Positions 44,692-52,905 of a stretch of DNA of 64,000 bases are shown piece after piece. The DNA lies in assembly GCF_043643765.1 (NCBI RefSeq), contig NZ_JBHZSP010000004.1, forward strand, positions 62,001 through 126,000, written 5' to 3'. A program made the position numbers and the translations under genes. This stretch comes from Marinomonas posidonica_A (GTDB lineage Bacteria; Pseudomonadota; Gammaproteobacteria; Pseudomonadales; Marinomonadaceae). The notes below the pieces were generated by a model that ran no database searches, had not been told where the DNA came from, and saw only the letters and a list, made by a program, of their open reading frames with translations. Each line of letters opens with the position of its first letter. Within the stretch, counting starts at the first letter, position 1.

Positions 44692-44991
44692 ATGAGAATA
44701 TTCACCAAAAAAACACTAAGGGAATTTTGGGAGCAAAAAGAATTTCAGGATTCTGAACAGCCACTAAAAGCATGGCACGATGAAGCAAAACATGCAGTTT
44801 GGAAGACGCCACACGACATAAAAGAACAATATCGTAATGCGAGTATAGTCAAAAACAACAAGGTAATCTTCAATATCCACGGTAATAAATACCGCTTAGT
44901 TGTTGAGATAGATTATGAGTGCTCTCACTGTTATGTACTGTTCGTAGGCACTCACAAGCAATATGACAAAGTGGATATTGATTCACTTTAA
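44692..44991 (+). CDS. higB: HigB-type toxin (RelE-fold mRNA interferase)
   Basis: A 99-residue toxin. The frame MRIFTKKTLREFWEQ...PLKAWHDEAKHAVWKTPHDIKEQYRNASIVKNNKVIFNIHGNKYRLVVEIDYECSHCYVLFVGTHKQYDKVD matches the HigB family: WxxP..IK..Y..A..., NIxGNKYRL and the FVGTHxxYDKID end with its catalytic His and Tyr. Such toxins cut ribosome-bound mRNA. I start at ATG 44692; a longer frame would enter the palindromes. The antitoxin gene follows after 11 bp, toxin first, as usual for this type. Confidence 0.92.
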   Translation: MRIFTKKTLREFWEQKEFQDSEQPLKAWHDEAKHAVWKTPHDIKEQYRNASIVKNNKVIFNIHGNKYRLVVEIDYECSHCYVLFVGTHKQYDKVDIDSL

Positions 44992-45002
44992 GAGGAAACA
45001 AT

Positions 45003-45383
45003 ATGAACATTAAACCTATTAAAAATGATGATGATCTAGACGCAGCTGTTTTACGCATGCGCAGCCTTCGTGGAGCTAAGCCCAATACGCCAGAAGGCGA
45101 TGAAATGGAAATTTTAGGGGCGCTAGCTGAAGCCTACGAGGAAAAGCATCACGCTATCGATCCACCCGACCCAATAGAAGCCATCAAATTTCGCATGGAA
45201 CAAATGAACTTAAAGGATACCGATTTAATCGAGTATCTAGGTCAACGTAGCCGTGTCAGCGAAGTACTTAATAAGAAAAGGCGCTTAAGTCTAACCATGA
45301 TCCGAAGCTTGAATAAAGGCCTGCATATTCCTTTAGAATGCTTGATTAAAGACTATAGCTTAGACAATGAAAAAGCCGTTTGA
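45003..45383 (+). CDS. higA: HigA-type antitoxin with XRE helix-turn-helix
   Basis: A 126-residue antitoxin. The N-terminal part (residues about 1-55) is helical and acidic and probably binds the toxin; the HTH follows from about 60 (PIEAIKFRMEQMNLKDTDLIEYLGQRSRVSEVLNKKRRLSLTMIRSLNKGLHIPLECLI). The order fits the HigA family from other Proteobacteria. It neutralises HigB and with it represses the promoter through the two palindromes. The stop codon lies within the terminator stem. Confidence 0.92.
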   Translation: MNIKPIKNDDDLDAAVLRMRSLRGAKPNTPEGDEMEILGALAEAYEEKHHAIDPPDPIEAIKFRMEQMNLKDTDLIEYLGQRSRVSEVLNKKRRLSLTMIRSLNKGLHIPLECLIKDYSLDNEKAV

Positions 45384-45396
45384 TCAAACGGCTTTT
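45371..45396 (+). terminator. Terminator of higBA, overlapping the stop codon
   Basis: A perfect 26-bp palindrome with left half AAAAGCCGTTTGA includes the higA TGA and ends in TTTT on the plus strand. The loop is minimal. Confidence 0.75.
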
Positions 45397-45442
45397 CGAC
45401 TTGTATTTGTCATGGAATATAGGGGCTAGTGCGAAATACTTA

Positions 45443-45796
45443 TCAACTGACATAGAAGATATGTTGCTCGTTATCATAACTAAAATTGAGGACAATCTGG
45501 ATTTGGCCTTCTTCAAGGTGCAGCTTCGAAACAAGATCGAACGTGCCTTTCTCCGCTTTATCGGCAAAGGCTTTTAATTGCTTTTCCAGCATCACCCAAG
45601 CGACATCATCCCTTGATTCATCCACCCCAACAAGCTCAATCGAATTCGTCCGCAACCAAGCAAAATACGCCAATGAATTCGTCTTAATATCCGCAGCATC
45701 ACCAGTCTCCGAGACTATATAGTTCATACCACATATGGAAAGCTGCTGTTGTAAATACATTTTCCACTGCTGCATGAACTGATCTAAATAGGACAA
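45443..45796 (-). CDS. Hypothetical protein in the AT-rich islet
   Basis: A predicted 117-residue protein without a recognised family. The start is uncertain: TTG 45796 has AGAGG 4 nt upstream, ATG 45775 lacks a ribosome site, and a further TTG lies at 45814. Visible features are an amphipathic N-terminal helix (FLSYLDQFMQQWKMYLQQQL), a middle with NSLAYFAWLRTNSIELVGVD, and a C-terminal half with alternating charged and beta-like strands (QIQIVLNFSYDNEQHIFYVS). It sits 79 bp downstream of the HEPN-like gene on the same strand, so they may form one unit. Confidence 0.5.
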   Translation of the reverse strand: MSYLDQFMQQWKMYLQQQLSICGMNYIVSETGDAADIKTNSLAYFAWLRTNSIELVGVDESRDDVAWVMLEKQLKAFADKAEKGTFDLVSKLHLEEGQIQIVLNFSYDNEQHIFYVS

Positions 45797-45875
45797 AAAA
45801 CCTCTTCCAGTCAAAACTTTATCGTTTATTTTTTAAGACTTATTGTAACCATCTTAAAAAAGCTTATCTCTGCTT

Positions 45876-46652
45876 TTAAATAGATATGTGGAAACCATTC
45901 AGAAGTACGCTACTTTTATACCAAAAATCCACTAGTAGATTTTTATAGGCCTCAACCTTTTCATCCGTTAACAAAAAAACCTCATCAAAAAGAGTAGACT
46001 GAGCCAGAGTTTTAAATTCTTTATTGCCTCGATTTACAAAGTCTTTTGGAGTGTATGACTGCTCTTCAAACACAAATTTTTGAGTATTAATCAGATGGGA
46101 TGATTTATCTTTTAGTGTATTAAAAGATTTGCCAAGTCCATGCTTAATGGCATTATTCAAGTTAGACAGCTCAACAATACAATCATAGTGTTCTTCACTA
46201 AACCAAGCCTCATCAGAATTTTTTATTTTTTCTAACCACTTAATTGCATATTGAGCATTATCATTAAATTCAGAATAAGAATAAGGAGATCCAGCAGGCT
46301 TATCGGTTTTGTCTTTACTAGTCACAAAGTTCCCTCTCATTACCTCACCTCTAAAACATTGTAGAACCTGTTGTTCAAATACACTATAAAGCTGAGTAAC
46401 TACAAAACATCTATGCTGATACCCCATTTTCTCTCTCATAAATAGTAACTCACATGCATGCTCGTAAGCGTCTTCTTCATCTTCAAAATGACGCTGAAGT
46501 TCTCTCACTTTACTAATAACAAAATTTTCACGTTGAGTTTCATCAAAATGAAATAGAGGAGCTATTTCTTTCTTATACACATCAAAAATTTGCTCAAGTT
46601 GAAGCATGTTTGTTTGTTCATTCGACAAGAACATCTGAATTCTAGCAGTCAT
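45876..46652 (-). CDS. HEPN-like hypothetical protein
   Basis: A 258-residue, mostly helical, AT-rich protein of no certain family. A stretch reading IVELSNLNNAIKHGLG near residues 175-190 resembles the conserved helix of HEPN-type proteins, in which R/N-N-x-x-x-H is typical; here NNAIKHG keeps Asn and His but lacks the leading Arg. An earlier helix, HRCFVVTQLYSVFEQQVLQCF, fits a HEPN core. HEPN proteins are often RNases in toxin and defence systems, but this motif is incomplete. AAGGAG precedes ATG 46652. Its base composition differs from flanking housekeeping genes and suggests transfer. Confidence 0.6.
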   Translation of the reverse strand: MTARIQMFLSNEQTNMLQLEQIFDVYKKEIAPLFHFDETQRENFVISKVRELQRHFEDEEDAYEHACELLFMREKMGYQHRCFVVTQLYSVFEQQVLQCFRGEVMRGNFVTSKDKTDKPAGSPYSYSEFNDNAQYAIKWLEKIKNSDEAWFSEEHYDCIVELSNLNNAIKHGLGKSFNTLKDKSSHLINTQKFVFEEQSYTPKDFVNRGNKEFKTLAQSTLFDEVFLLTDEKVEAYKNLLVDFWYKSSVLLNGFHISI

Positions 46653-46752
46653 TGAATGACTCCTTATCCATTTTAAATTAAAGGTCAAAACAGAATAATA
46701 CACTTCCACCCAATCAAATAACCATTGACTATTTTTCGCACTGAGTCTATTT

Positions 46753-46769
46753 TGGATACAAAATACATT
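46753..46769 (+). promoter_or_regulatory. Shared operator at the hydroxyproline operon
   Basis: TTGGATACAAAATACAT stands 41 bp before the first gene of the operon. The identical 17 bases occur in the same orientation relative to its gene upstream of the aldehyde dehydrogenase (52782-52798). It probably binds the GntR regulator encoded nearby. Confidence 0.6.
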
Positions 46770-46810
46770 TCATCTAAAATCTTCTATTCTCTGTGAAAAG
46801 GTAACGAACG

Positions 46811-47812
46811 ATGGCCAATACTCAACTTGATACGTCAGTTTTCCACGGCATCATGCCCGCATTAATGACTCCTTGTAAGCCAGATCGCAGTCCTGATTTC
46901 GATGCCTTGGTGAAAAAGGGTAAGGAAATGATGGCGGCCGGCATGTCTGCCGTAGTGTATTGCGGTTCTATGGGCGATTGGCCTTTATTGACTGACACAG
47001 AACGTATGGAAGGGGTTGAACGTCTGGTCGCGGCTGGAGTGCCTGTGGTCGTCGGAACAGGAGCGATCAATACCAAGTCAGCGGTGACGCTTGCGGCTCA
47101 TGCACAAAAAGTCGGCGCGGCAGGTTTAATGGTGATTCCTCGCGTCTTGTCCCGTGGTTCAGTCATTACCGCTCAACGCCATCATTTTAAAGCCATTTTG
47201 GCCGCCGCACCGGATGTACCTGCCATCATCTACAACAGCCCCGTGTACGGCTTTGCCACTCGTACTGATTTGTTTTTCTCTTTGCGTGCTGAGCATTCTA
47301 ATTTAGTCGGCTTTAAGGAGTTTGGTGGCGCAGACGATTTACGCTACGCCGCTGAAAACATCACCTCACAAGACGATGATGTTCTCTTGATGGTAGGAGT
47401 GGATACGGCTGTGTTTCATGGTTTTGTAAACTGTGGCGCGGTTGGCGCTATTACCGGCATAGGCACCGCCTTACCGAAAGAAGTATTGCTGCTCGCAGAT
47501 TTGTCTCGTAAAGCGGCACAAGGTGATACCAAAGCCCGCAAGCTTGCACAAGAGCTTGAACAAGCCTTTCACGTACTAGCCAGCTTTGATGAAGGTCCTG
47601 AACTGGTGCTATTTTTCAAATATTTGCTGGTACTGAACGGCGAACCAGAGTATCAATTACACTTTAATGAGACCGATGAGCTCAGTGATGCCCAGCGCCA
47701 TTACTGTGAACAACAGTATGCTTTGTTCAAAGCATGGTTTGCGGATTGGTCTCAACAGAATGATGTACTTTCTATTATTCAAGCAACGAATACGCAGGTC
47801 ACGGAATGCTAA
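46811..47812 (+). CDS. lhpC: Dihydrodipicolinate-synthase-family protein, probable pyrroline-4-hydroxy-2-carboxylate deaminase
   Basis: A 333-residue class I aldolase-fold enzyme. The Schiff-base Lys is in LVGFKEFGG near residue 170 and the conserved Tyr in AIIYNSPVYG near 138, as in DapA and its relatives. In bacterial trans-4-hydroxyproline degradation a member of this family removes ammonia from delta1-pyrroline-4-hydroxy-2-carboxylate to give 2-oxoglutarate semialdehyde. Here the gene is directly followed by an epimerase and an FAD dehydrogenase, so this role fits better than DapA. It overlaps the next gene by 7 bp (ATGCTAA). The role is from context plus family. Confidence 0.85.
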   Translation: MANTQLDTSVFHGIMPALMTPCKPDRSPDFDALVKKGKEMMAAGMSAVVYCGSMGDWPLLTDTERMEGVERLVAAGVPVVVGTGAINTKSAVTLAAHAQKVGAAGLMVIPRVLSRGSVITAQRHHFKAILAAAPDVPAIIYNSPVYGFATRTDLFFSLRAEHSNLVGFKEFGGADDLRYAAENITSQDDDVLLMVGVDTAVFHGFVNCGAVGAITGIGTALPKEVLLLADLSRKAAQGDTKARKLAQELEQAFHVLASFDEGPELVLFFKYLLVLNGEPEYQLHFNETDELSDAQRHYCEQQYALFKAWFADWSQQNDVLSIIQATNTQVTEC

Positions 47813-48744
47813 CCGTCATAGATAGTCACACAGAAGGGGAACCCACGCGCGTGGTCTTATCCGGTGGGCCAGACCTTGGTGAAGGAAGCTTGGCCGAAAA
47901 AGCCCAGCGTTTGGCCACAGAACATCAAGATTTCTATCGTTCTTTAGTGGTTGAACCTTATGGACAAGAAGCCATGGTGGGCGCGTTATTAGTAGAGCCC
48001 TCCGACCCAAGTTGCGTGACTGGCGTAATATATTTTGATGCGGCTGCGGTGATTGGCATGTGCGGTCACGGCACCATAGGCTTGGCTGCGACCTTAGCTC
48101 ATTTAGGCCGTATTGGTATCGGTACCCATAAAATAGAGACGCCGGTCGGTATTGTTGAAATCACCCTCCAAGATAAAAATACGGTCACAGTACAAAATAT
48201 TGAAAGTTACCGTTTTCAAAAAGCCGTGACATTAGATGTTGAAGGCGTTGGTCCGGTTACTGGGGATATCGCCTATGGAGGCAATTGGTTCTTCATTGTC
48301 GACGAAAGTCCTACTCCAGTGTTGCCCGACAACATCCGCACTCTAACCGAAGTGGGCATAAAAGTTCGAGAAAGTCTCTATGCCAATGGTATTGAAGGAG
48401 AGAACGGCGGCATCATTGACCACATTGTTTTTTATGGCCCAGCCGCTACCGAACACGGTCATAGTCGTAACTTTGTCCTCTGCCCAGACAATGCTTACGA
48501 TCGTTCTCCCTGCGGCACGGGCAGTTCCGCACGGCTGGCTTGTTTGGCCGCGGATCAACGTTTAGCACCCAATGAAGACATTTACCAAGAAAGTATCATA
48601 GGAAGCGGTTACACCTTGAGTTACCAAACAGGTACTAGCCAAGGGAAAGTCATTCCATCCATCACAGGCCAAGCCTTTATCACCCGTGAAGCCAAGATGA
48701 TGATTAATGCCAATGACCCTTTGCGTCACGGTGTCTCATGCTAA
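47806..48744 (+). CDS. lhpA: 4-hydroxyproline epimerase (proline racemase family)
   Basis: A 312-residue enzyme that interconverts trans-4-hydroxy-L-proline and cis-4-hydroxy-D-proline. Both catalytic Cys are present: MCGHGTIG near residue 86 and SPCGTGSSA near 235. The trans-3-hydroxyproline dehydratases of the family lose the first Cys, so this is an epimerase or racemase. Proline versus hydroxyproline cannot be told from these motifs alone; the neighbours settle it. It overlaps the genes on each side by 7 bp. Confidence 0.9.
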   Translation: MLTVIDSHTEGEPTRVVLSGGPDLGEGSLAEKAQRLATEHQDFYRSLVVEPYGQEAMVGALLVEPSDPSCVTGVIYFDAAAVIGMCGHGTIGLAATLAHLGRIGIGTHKIETPVGIVEITLQDKNTVTVQNIESYRFQKAVTLDVEGVGPVTGDIAYGGNWFFIVDESPTPVLPDNIRTLTEVGIKVRESLYANGIEGENGGIIDHIVFYGPAATEHGHSRNFVLCPDNAYDRSPCGTGSSARLACLAADQRLAPNEDIYQESIIGSGYTLSYQTGTSQGKVIPSITGQAFITREAKMMINANDPLRHGVSC

Positions 48745-50042
48745 CCCATCAAGAGCAGGACGCAGACGTAATCGTCATAGGCGCGGGCATAATCGGCATC
48801 AGTTGTGCCTTGCGCTTGCAACAAGCAGGCAAAAAGGTATTGGTGTTGGACACTAAAGGCGTTGCCGCCGAAACCTCAGCAGGGAATGCCGGTGCGTTTG
48901 CCTTTGCCGATGTGATTCCGTTAGCCACGCCAGGCATATTACGCAAAGCTCCGAAATGGCTACTCGATCCGCTAGGGCCGTTATCTATTCGCCCCGCTTA
49001 TGTTCTCAAGTTGCTGCCTTGGTTATGGCGTTTTTGGCGCGCCAGCGGGCAAGACAAATACGCTGCGGCACTGGCTGCACAAGCCAATCTCATGAGTTTT
49101 TCCAAAGATGCCTTGGAGCGACAAATTCAATCCACCAAAGGGGAAATTCTCATTCGTCGAGAAGGCCAGCTGCAACTTTATGAAGGGGAAAAAGAGTTTC
49201 AAGCAACACTACCGAGTTGGCAAACACGCCAAGAACATGGTGTCGTGTTCGAATTGCTCGAATCCCCTGACGCCATTGCTCACATCCAACCCGGCATTCA
49301 TCCTCGCTTTACTCACGCCGCTTATACTCCTGAATGGAAAAACGTGGTGGACCCCAAAGTCTGGACTGAGCATCTAGCGCAAGCTTTTGTTGCTTTGGGA
49401 GGTCAGATAGAAACCGCCTGTGTGGATCAGATTCGCCTGCTAGAAGAGGGTGTATCTTTGCTCAGTCAAGATCAACAACGTAAATCCAAGCAATTGGTCA
49501 TTGCGGCAGGGGCTTGGTCAAAACCGTTAGCCGCGCAATTAGGTGATAGATTGCCTTTAGAGACCGAAAGAGGGTACAACACGACTTTGCCAGCCGGTTC
49601 ATTCAAGCTGAGAACCCACCTGACTTTCAGCAATCATGGTTTTGTCGTCACCAAGGTTCAAGATAAGATTCGTGTTGGTGGCGCGGTGGAATTAGCGGGG
49701 TTAACGCTGGCACCGAATTATCAAAGAGCCCAGCATTTGTTAGATAAAGCCAAACGCTTCTTACCTGAGCTTGACCCTATTCAACGAGACAAGGCTTTAG
49801 CGCAACACAAATCAGCTCAACACACACCACCAGAACAATGGATGGGCTTTCGTCCGTCTATGCCAGACAGTTTACCTGTCATTGATTACGCCAGCCGAAC
49901 TCGACAAGTGGTTTACGCCTTTGGCCACGGCCACTTGGGGCTCACCCAATCCGCAGGCACGGCAGAATTGGTTTGTGAATTGCTCCACAACCAAACCAAC
50001 AGCATTGATTTATCACCCTATTCGGCAAAACGTTTTACGTGA
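48738..50042 (+). CDS. lhpB: FAD-dependent D-amino-acid (D-hydroxyproline) dehydrogenase
   Basis: A 434-residue DadA-like flavoprotein. The FAD motif VIVIGAGIIGISCALRLQQAGKKVLVLD is at residues 10-37 and the GNAG turn (ETSAGNAGAFAFADV) near 46. The C-terminal FAD region FGHGHLGLTQS is near 404. In this cluster it should oxidise cis-4-hydroxy-D-proline to pyrroline-4-hydroxy-2-carboxylate and pass electrons to the respiratory chain. It overlaps the epimerase gene by 7 bp. A 77-bp gap then separates it from the next gene. Confidence 0.88.
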   Translation: MLTHQEQDADVIVIGAGIIGISCALRLQQAGKKVLVLDTKGVAAETSAGNAGAFAFADVIPLATPGILRKAPKWLLDPLGPLSIRPAYVLKLLPWLWRFWRASGQDKYAAALAAQANLMSFSKDALERQIQSTKGEILIRREGQLQLYEGEKEFQATLPSWQTRQEHGVVFELLESPDAIAHIQPGIHPRFTHAAYTPEWKNVVDPKVWTEHLAQAFVALGGQIETACVDQIRLLEEGVSLLSQDQQRKSKQLVIAAGAWSKPLAAQLGDRLPLETERGYNTTLPAGSFKLRTHLTFSNHGFVVTKVQDKIRVGGAVELAGLTLAPNYQRAQHLLDKAKRFLPELDPIQRDKALAQHKSAQHTPPEQWMGFRPSMPDSLPVIDYASRTRQVVYAFGHGHLGLTQSAGTAELVCELLHNQTNSIDLSPYSAKRFT

Positions 50043-50119
50043 AACACTCTCTGAATAAAAAGCCATGAACAGAAAACGATGAACCTAGCGTCATAAAACA
50101 ACACAGCATTGGAGACATT

Positions 50120-51136
50120 ATGAGCGAGCAAGTTACTCTAAGCTTAACTGAGGTCAAATCCCTAAGTAAGTCCATACTCACTCTGCATGGCTTTAATGAC
50201 CATCATGCTGACGCCATCACAGAAATTATTTACACCAACCAACTTGGTGATTGCCACTCTCATGGTTTATTTCGCTTATTCATGTGTATTGAAAGCATTC
50301 GCTCAGGTCGAGTCAGTGGTACCGCTCAGCCTATCATTGAAGACGCAGGCCCAGCGATTGTAAGAGCCAATGCTCAAGAGGGCATTTCTCTTCTGGCCAT
50401 GCAAGCGGCCATGCCAAGATTAATCGACAAAGCCAAACACAATGGCATCGCCGCCTTAGCGATCAATCGATGTTTTCACTTCTCAGCCCTGTGGCCGGAA
50501 GTCGAGATGCTCTCTGCTGCCGGACTGGCAGGCATGGCCATGTTACCCAGTCACGCCTGGGTCGCCCCGACCGGAGGAACGCGAGGATTACTTGGTACCA
50601 ATCCTTTTGCCTTTAGCTGGCCACGAGACGGTCAGGCCCCTTTCACGTTTGACTTTGCCACCAGCCAATTCGCTCGAGGTGAAATCGAACTCTATCGACG
50701 AGCAGGTAAAGCCTTACCCGAAGGGGTTGCCATCGATAAAGACGGTCACCCCACCACGGATGCAGAAGCGGCAATGGAAGGCGCTATGTTGACCTTTGGC
50801 GGACACAAAGGATCCGCTCTTTCACTGATGATTGAACTGATGGCAGGGCCTTTGATTGATGATTTGACCAGTAAAGAGAGCATGGACTTCGCCGAAGGCA
50901 AACCAGAAGCGCCTTATCATGGGGAAATCATCATCGCCTTTGATCCTGATTTATTCAGTGGCGGCCAACGCGCCAGCAATCAACAAAGAGCAGAACGCTT
51001 ATTTGCTGATGTACTGGATCAAGGAGCACGCTTGCCGTCGCAACGACGACAAGCGGCACAACAAAAGAACCTTGCCCGAAAGGCCGTCGATATTCCCAAA
51101 AGTTTGTATGACGACCTTATGAAGCTAAAAAATTAA
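50120..51136 (+). CDS. Malate/L-lactate-dehydrogenase-family imine reductase (DpkA-like)
   Basis: A 338-residue NAD(P)H enzyme of the type II malate/lactate dehydrogenase fold. Motifs include GDCHSHGLFRL near residue 47, with a likely catalytic His, INRCFHFSALWPEVE near 117, and FTFDFATSQFARGEI near 175. DpkA-type members reduce delta1-pyrroline-2-carboxylate or delta1-piperideine-2-carboxylate to proline or pipecolate. In a hydroxyproline cluster it could handle the product of trans-3-hydroxyproline or D-proline. No dehydratase for the 3-hydroxy isomer is visible, so the exact role is open. GGAG precedes the ATG. Confidence 0.8.
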   Translation: MSEQVTLSLTEVKSLSKSILTLHGFNDHHADAITEIIYTNQLGDCHSHGLFRLFMCIESIRSGRVSGTAQPIIEDAGPAIVRANAQEGISLLAMQAAMPRLIDKAKHNGIAALAINRCFHFSALWPEVEMLSAAGLAGMAMLPSHAWVAPTGGTRGLLGTNPFAFSWPRDGQAPFTFDFATSQFARGEIELYRRAGKALPEGVAIDKDGHPTTDAEAAMEGAMLTFGGHKGSALSLMIELMAGPLIDDLTSKESMDFAEGKPEAPYHGEIIIAFDPDLFSGGQRASNQQRAERLFADVLDQGARLPSQRRQAAQQKNLARKAVDIPKSLYDDLMKLKN

Positions 51137-51159
51137 GAAAAGGGGGAATACTCAACGTT

Positions 51160-52689
51160 CTAATCTAGATGTGTTAATTCAGCCGGCAATAACGCATCAG
51201 GAATATCTTGGTAGCAAACTGGGCGTAAAAAACGACGAATGGCCATGGTTCCCACAGAAGTGGCCCCAAAATTGGTCGACGCAGGGTAAGGACCGCCGTG
51301 TACCATGCTGTCACACACTTCTACGCCTGTAGGAAACGCGTTTGCCAATACTCGTCCTGCTTTTCTTTCCAAGATGGGCATTAAGCGCTGCGCACTGGGG
51401 TAATCTTCTTCATCCATATGTAAGGTACAGGTTAGTTGACCCTCTAATGATTGAGCTACAGCCAGCATGTCCGTTAAGTCTTTTGCCATGACGACAATAC
51501 CCAATGGACCAAACACTTCTTCCGCTAGATCAGGATTAGTCAGCCAAGTTTCGGCATTAACTTTATATAAGTTTGGTGACGCCTGCCGTTCCAAGCTATC
51601 CGTACAATAGATAGGTTGTAATAGTTGCAACGCTTCAAGACGGGATTTACCTTGTCGATATCCCTCGGCAATGGCATCCGTCAACATAGTTTGACTGGAT
51701 ACTGTCTTTAATTCTTGCGCGATAGAAGACACAAACTCGTCACTCTTTGTGTCTTCTAGCATTACGGCAATACCAGGATTTGTACAAAATTGCCCCGCCC
51801 CCATGGTCAGTGAAGCCGCCCAACCTTGAGCCAATGATTTACCTCGATCTGCCACGGCGTGCGGTAAGAAGAACATAGGATTAATCGATCCCAATTCCCC
51901 GAAAAAAGGGATGGGGTCTGGACGCTGCACGCAGAGATCAAACAAAGCCCGTCCAGCACGTAATGATCCAGTAAAACCTACAGCCTTTATCATAGGGTGC
52001 TGAACTAGGCTCTGACCAACCACATACGACTCACCGCTGTCTTGCAACAAGCTGAATACACCCATTGGCATATCACATCGTACTATGGCAGCGAGAATGG
52101 CTTCCGCAACGATCTCTGCTGTACCTGGGTGAGCCGGATGACCTTTCACCACCACAGGACATCCCGCCGCCAACGCAGAAGCAGTATCACCACCAGCTGT
52201 AGAGAAAGCTAAAGGAAAGTTGGACGCCCCAAATACCGCAACAGGGCCGATTGGGCGTTGTATCATTTTTAAGTCAGCTCTGGGTAATGGTTGTCGGTCA
52301 GGAAGCGCTTTATCATGACGACGATCCAAATATTCCCCAGTCAAAATATGGTCAGCAAATAAACGTAATTGCCCGCAGGTACGTCCTCGTTCGCCAATCA
52401 AACGGGCGTCCGGCAGACCGGTTTCGGCTGCTGCGATGTGAGTAATCTCATCGCCTCGAACTTCAATTTCATCTGCAATGGCACGTAAGAAATTTGCTCG
52501 CTGTTGACGACTGGAATGACAATACTCATTAAACGCCTGCTCTGCGGCTTGAACCGCCTGCTCGACTAATTCAACATCGGCACTGTAGAAAGAAAACGCT
52601 TCGCCGGTTAGCACTCTAGACTGAAATACCTGCGATGAGGAATGCCACTGACCAGCAATAAGATGTTTTCCGTGAGGTGAATACGTCAT
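51160..52689 (-). CDS. lhpG: 2-oxoglutarate semialdehyde dehydrogenase
   Basis: A 509-residue aldehyde dehydrogenase that finishes the pathway by oxidising 2-oxoglutarate semialdehyde to 2-oxoglutarate. The start MTYSPHGKHLIAGQW and the spaced motifs AVFGASNFPLAFSTAGGDTASALAAGCPVVVKGHPAHPGT are typical of this subgroup. The catalytic Glu is in FFGELGSINP and the Cys in GAGQFCTNPG near residue 300. GGAG precedes the ATG. It is convergent with the reductase gene (23-bp gap) and carries the same upstream 17-bp operator as the main operon. Confidence 0.9.
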   Translation of the reverse strand: MTYSPHGKHLIAGQWHSSSQVFQSRVLTGEAFSFYSADVELVEQAVQAAEQAFNEYCHSSRQQRANFLRAIADEIEVRGDEITHIAAAETGLPDARLIGERGRTCGQLRLFADHILTGEYLDRRHDKALPDRQPLPRADLKMIQRPIGPVAVFGASNFPLAFSTAGGDTASALAAGCPVVVKGHPAHPGTAEIVAEAILAAIVRCDMPMGVFSLLQDSGESYVVGQSLVQHPMIKAVGFTGSLRAGRALFDLCVQRPDPIPFFGELGSINPMFFLPHAVADRGKSLAQGWAASLTMGAGQFCTNPGIAVMLEDTKSDEFVSSIAQELKTVSSQTMLTDAIAEGYRQGKSRLEALQLLQPIYCTDSLERQASPNLYKVNAETWLTNPDLAEEVFGPLGIVVMAKDLTDMLAVAQSLEGQLTCTLHMDEEDYPSAQRLMPILERKAGRVLANAFPTGVEVCDSMVHGGPYPASTNFGATSVGTMAIRRFLRPVCYQDIPDALLPAELTHLD

Positions 52690-52781
52690 AAAGCGAGCTC
52701 CATTTTGTTGTCTATTACCTTTTTTATTGTCTGTCGTGCAGACTCATTGAGCATCACACACTAAGTTTCAGACAAGACAAT

Positions 52782-52798
52782 ATGTATTTTGTATCCAA
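52782..52798 (-). promoter_or_regulatory. Shared operator upstream of lhpG
   Basis: The reverse complement reads TTGGATACAAAATACAT, identical at all 17 positions to the site before the operon at 46753-46769. It lies 92 bp upstream of the lhpG start codon. Confidence 0.6.
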
Positions 52799-52844
52799 TT
52801 CATTCTCAAGGATTGTTACATAAGAAACAAGCGGTAATTAATGT

Positions 52845-52878
52845 AAAAAAGCCCATACGCTGTTTGCGGACGGGCTTT
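52845..52878 (-). terminator. Terminator after the GntR gene
   Basis: AAAGCCC and GGGCTTT form the outer stem, with a GC-rich inner loop; TTTTTT follows on the minus strand. It stops the regulator transcript before the lhpG promoter. Confidence 0.75.
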
Positions 52879-52905
52879 AAAAAGTAAAGAGGGCGGTTTA
52901 AAAAG

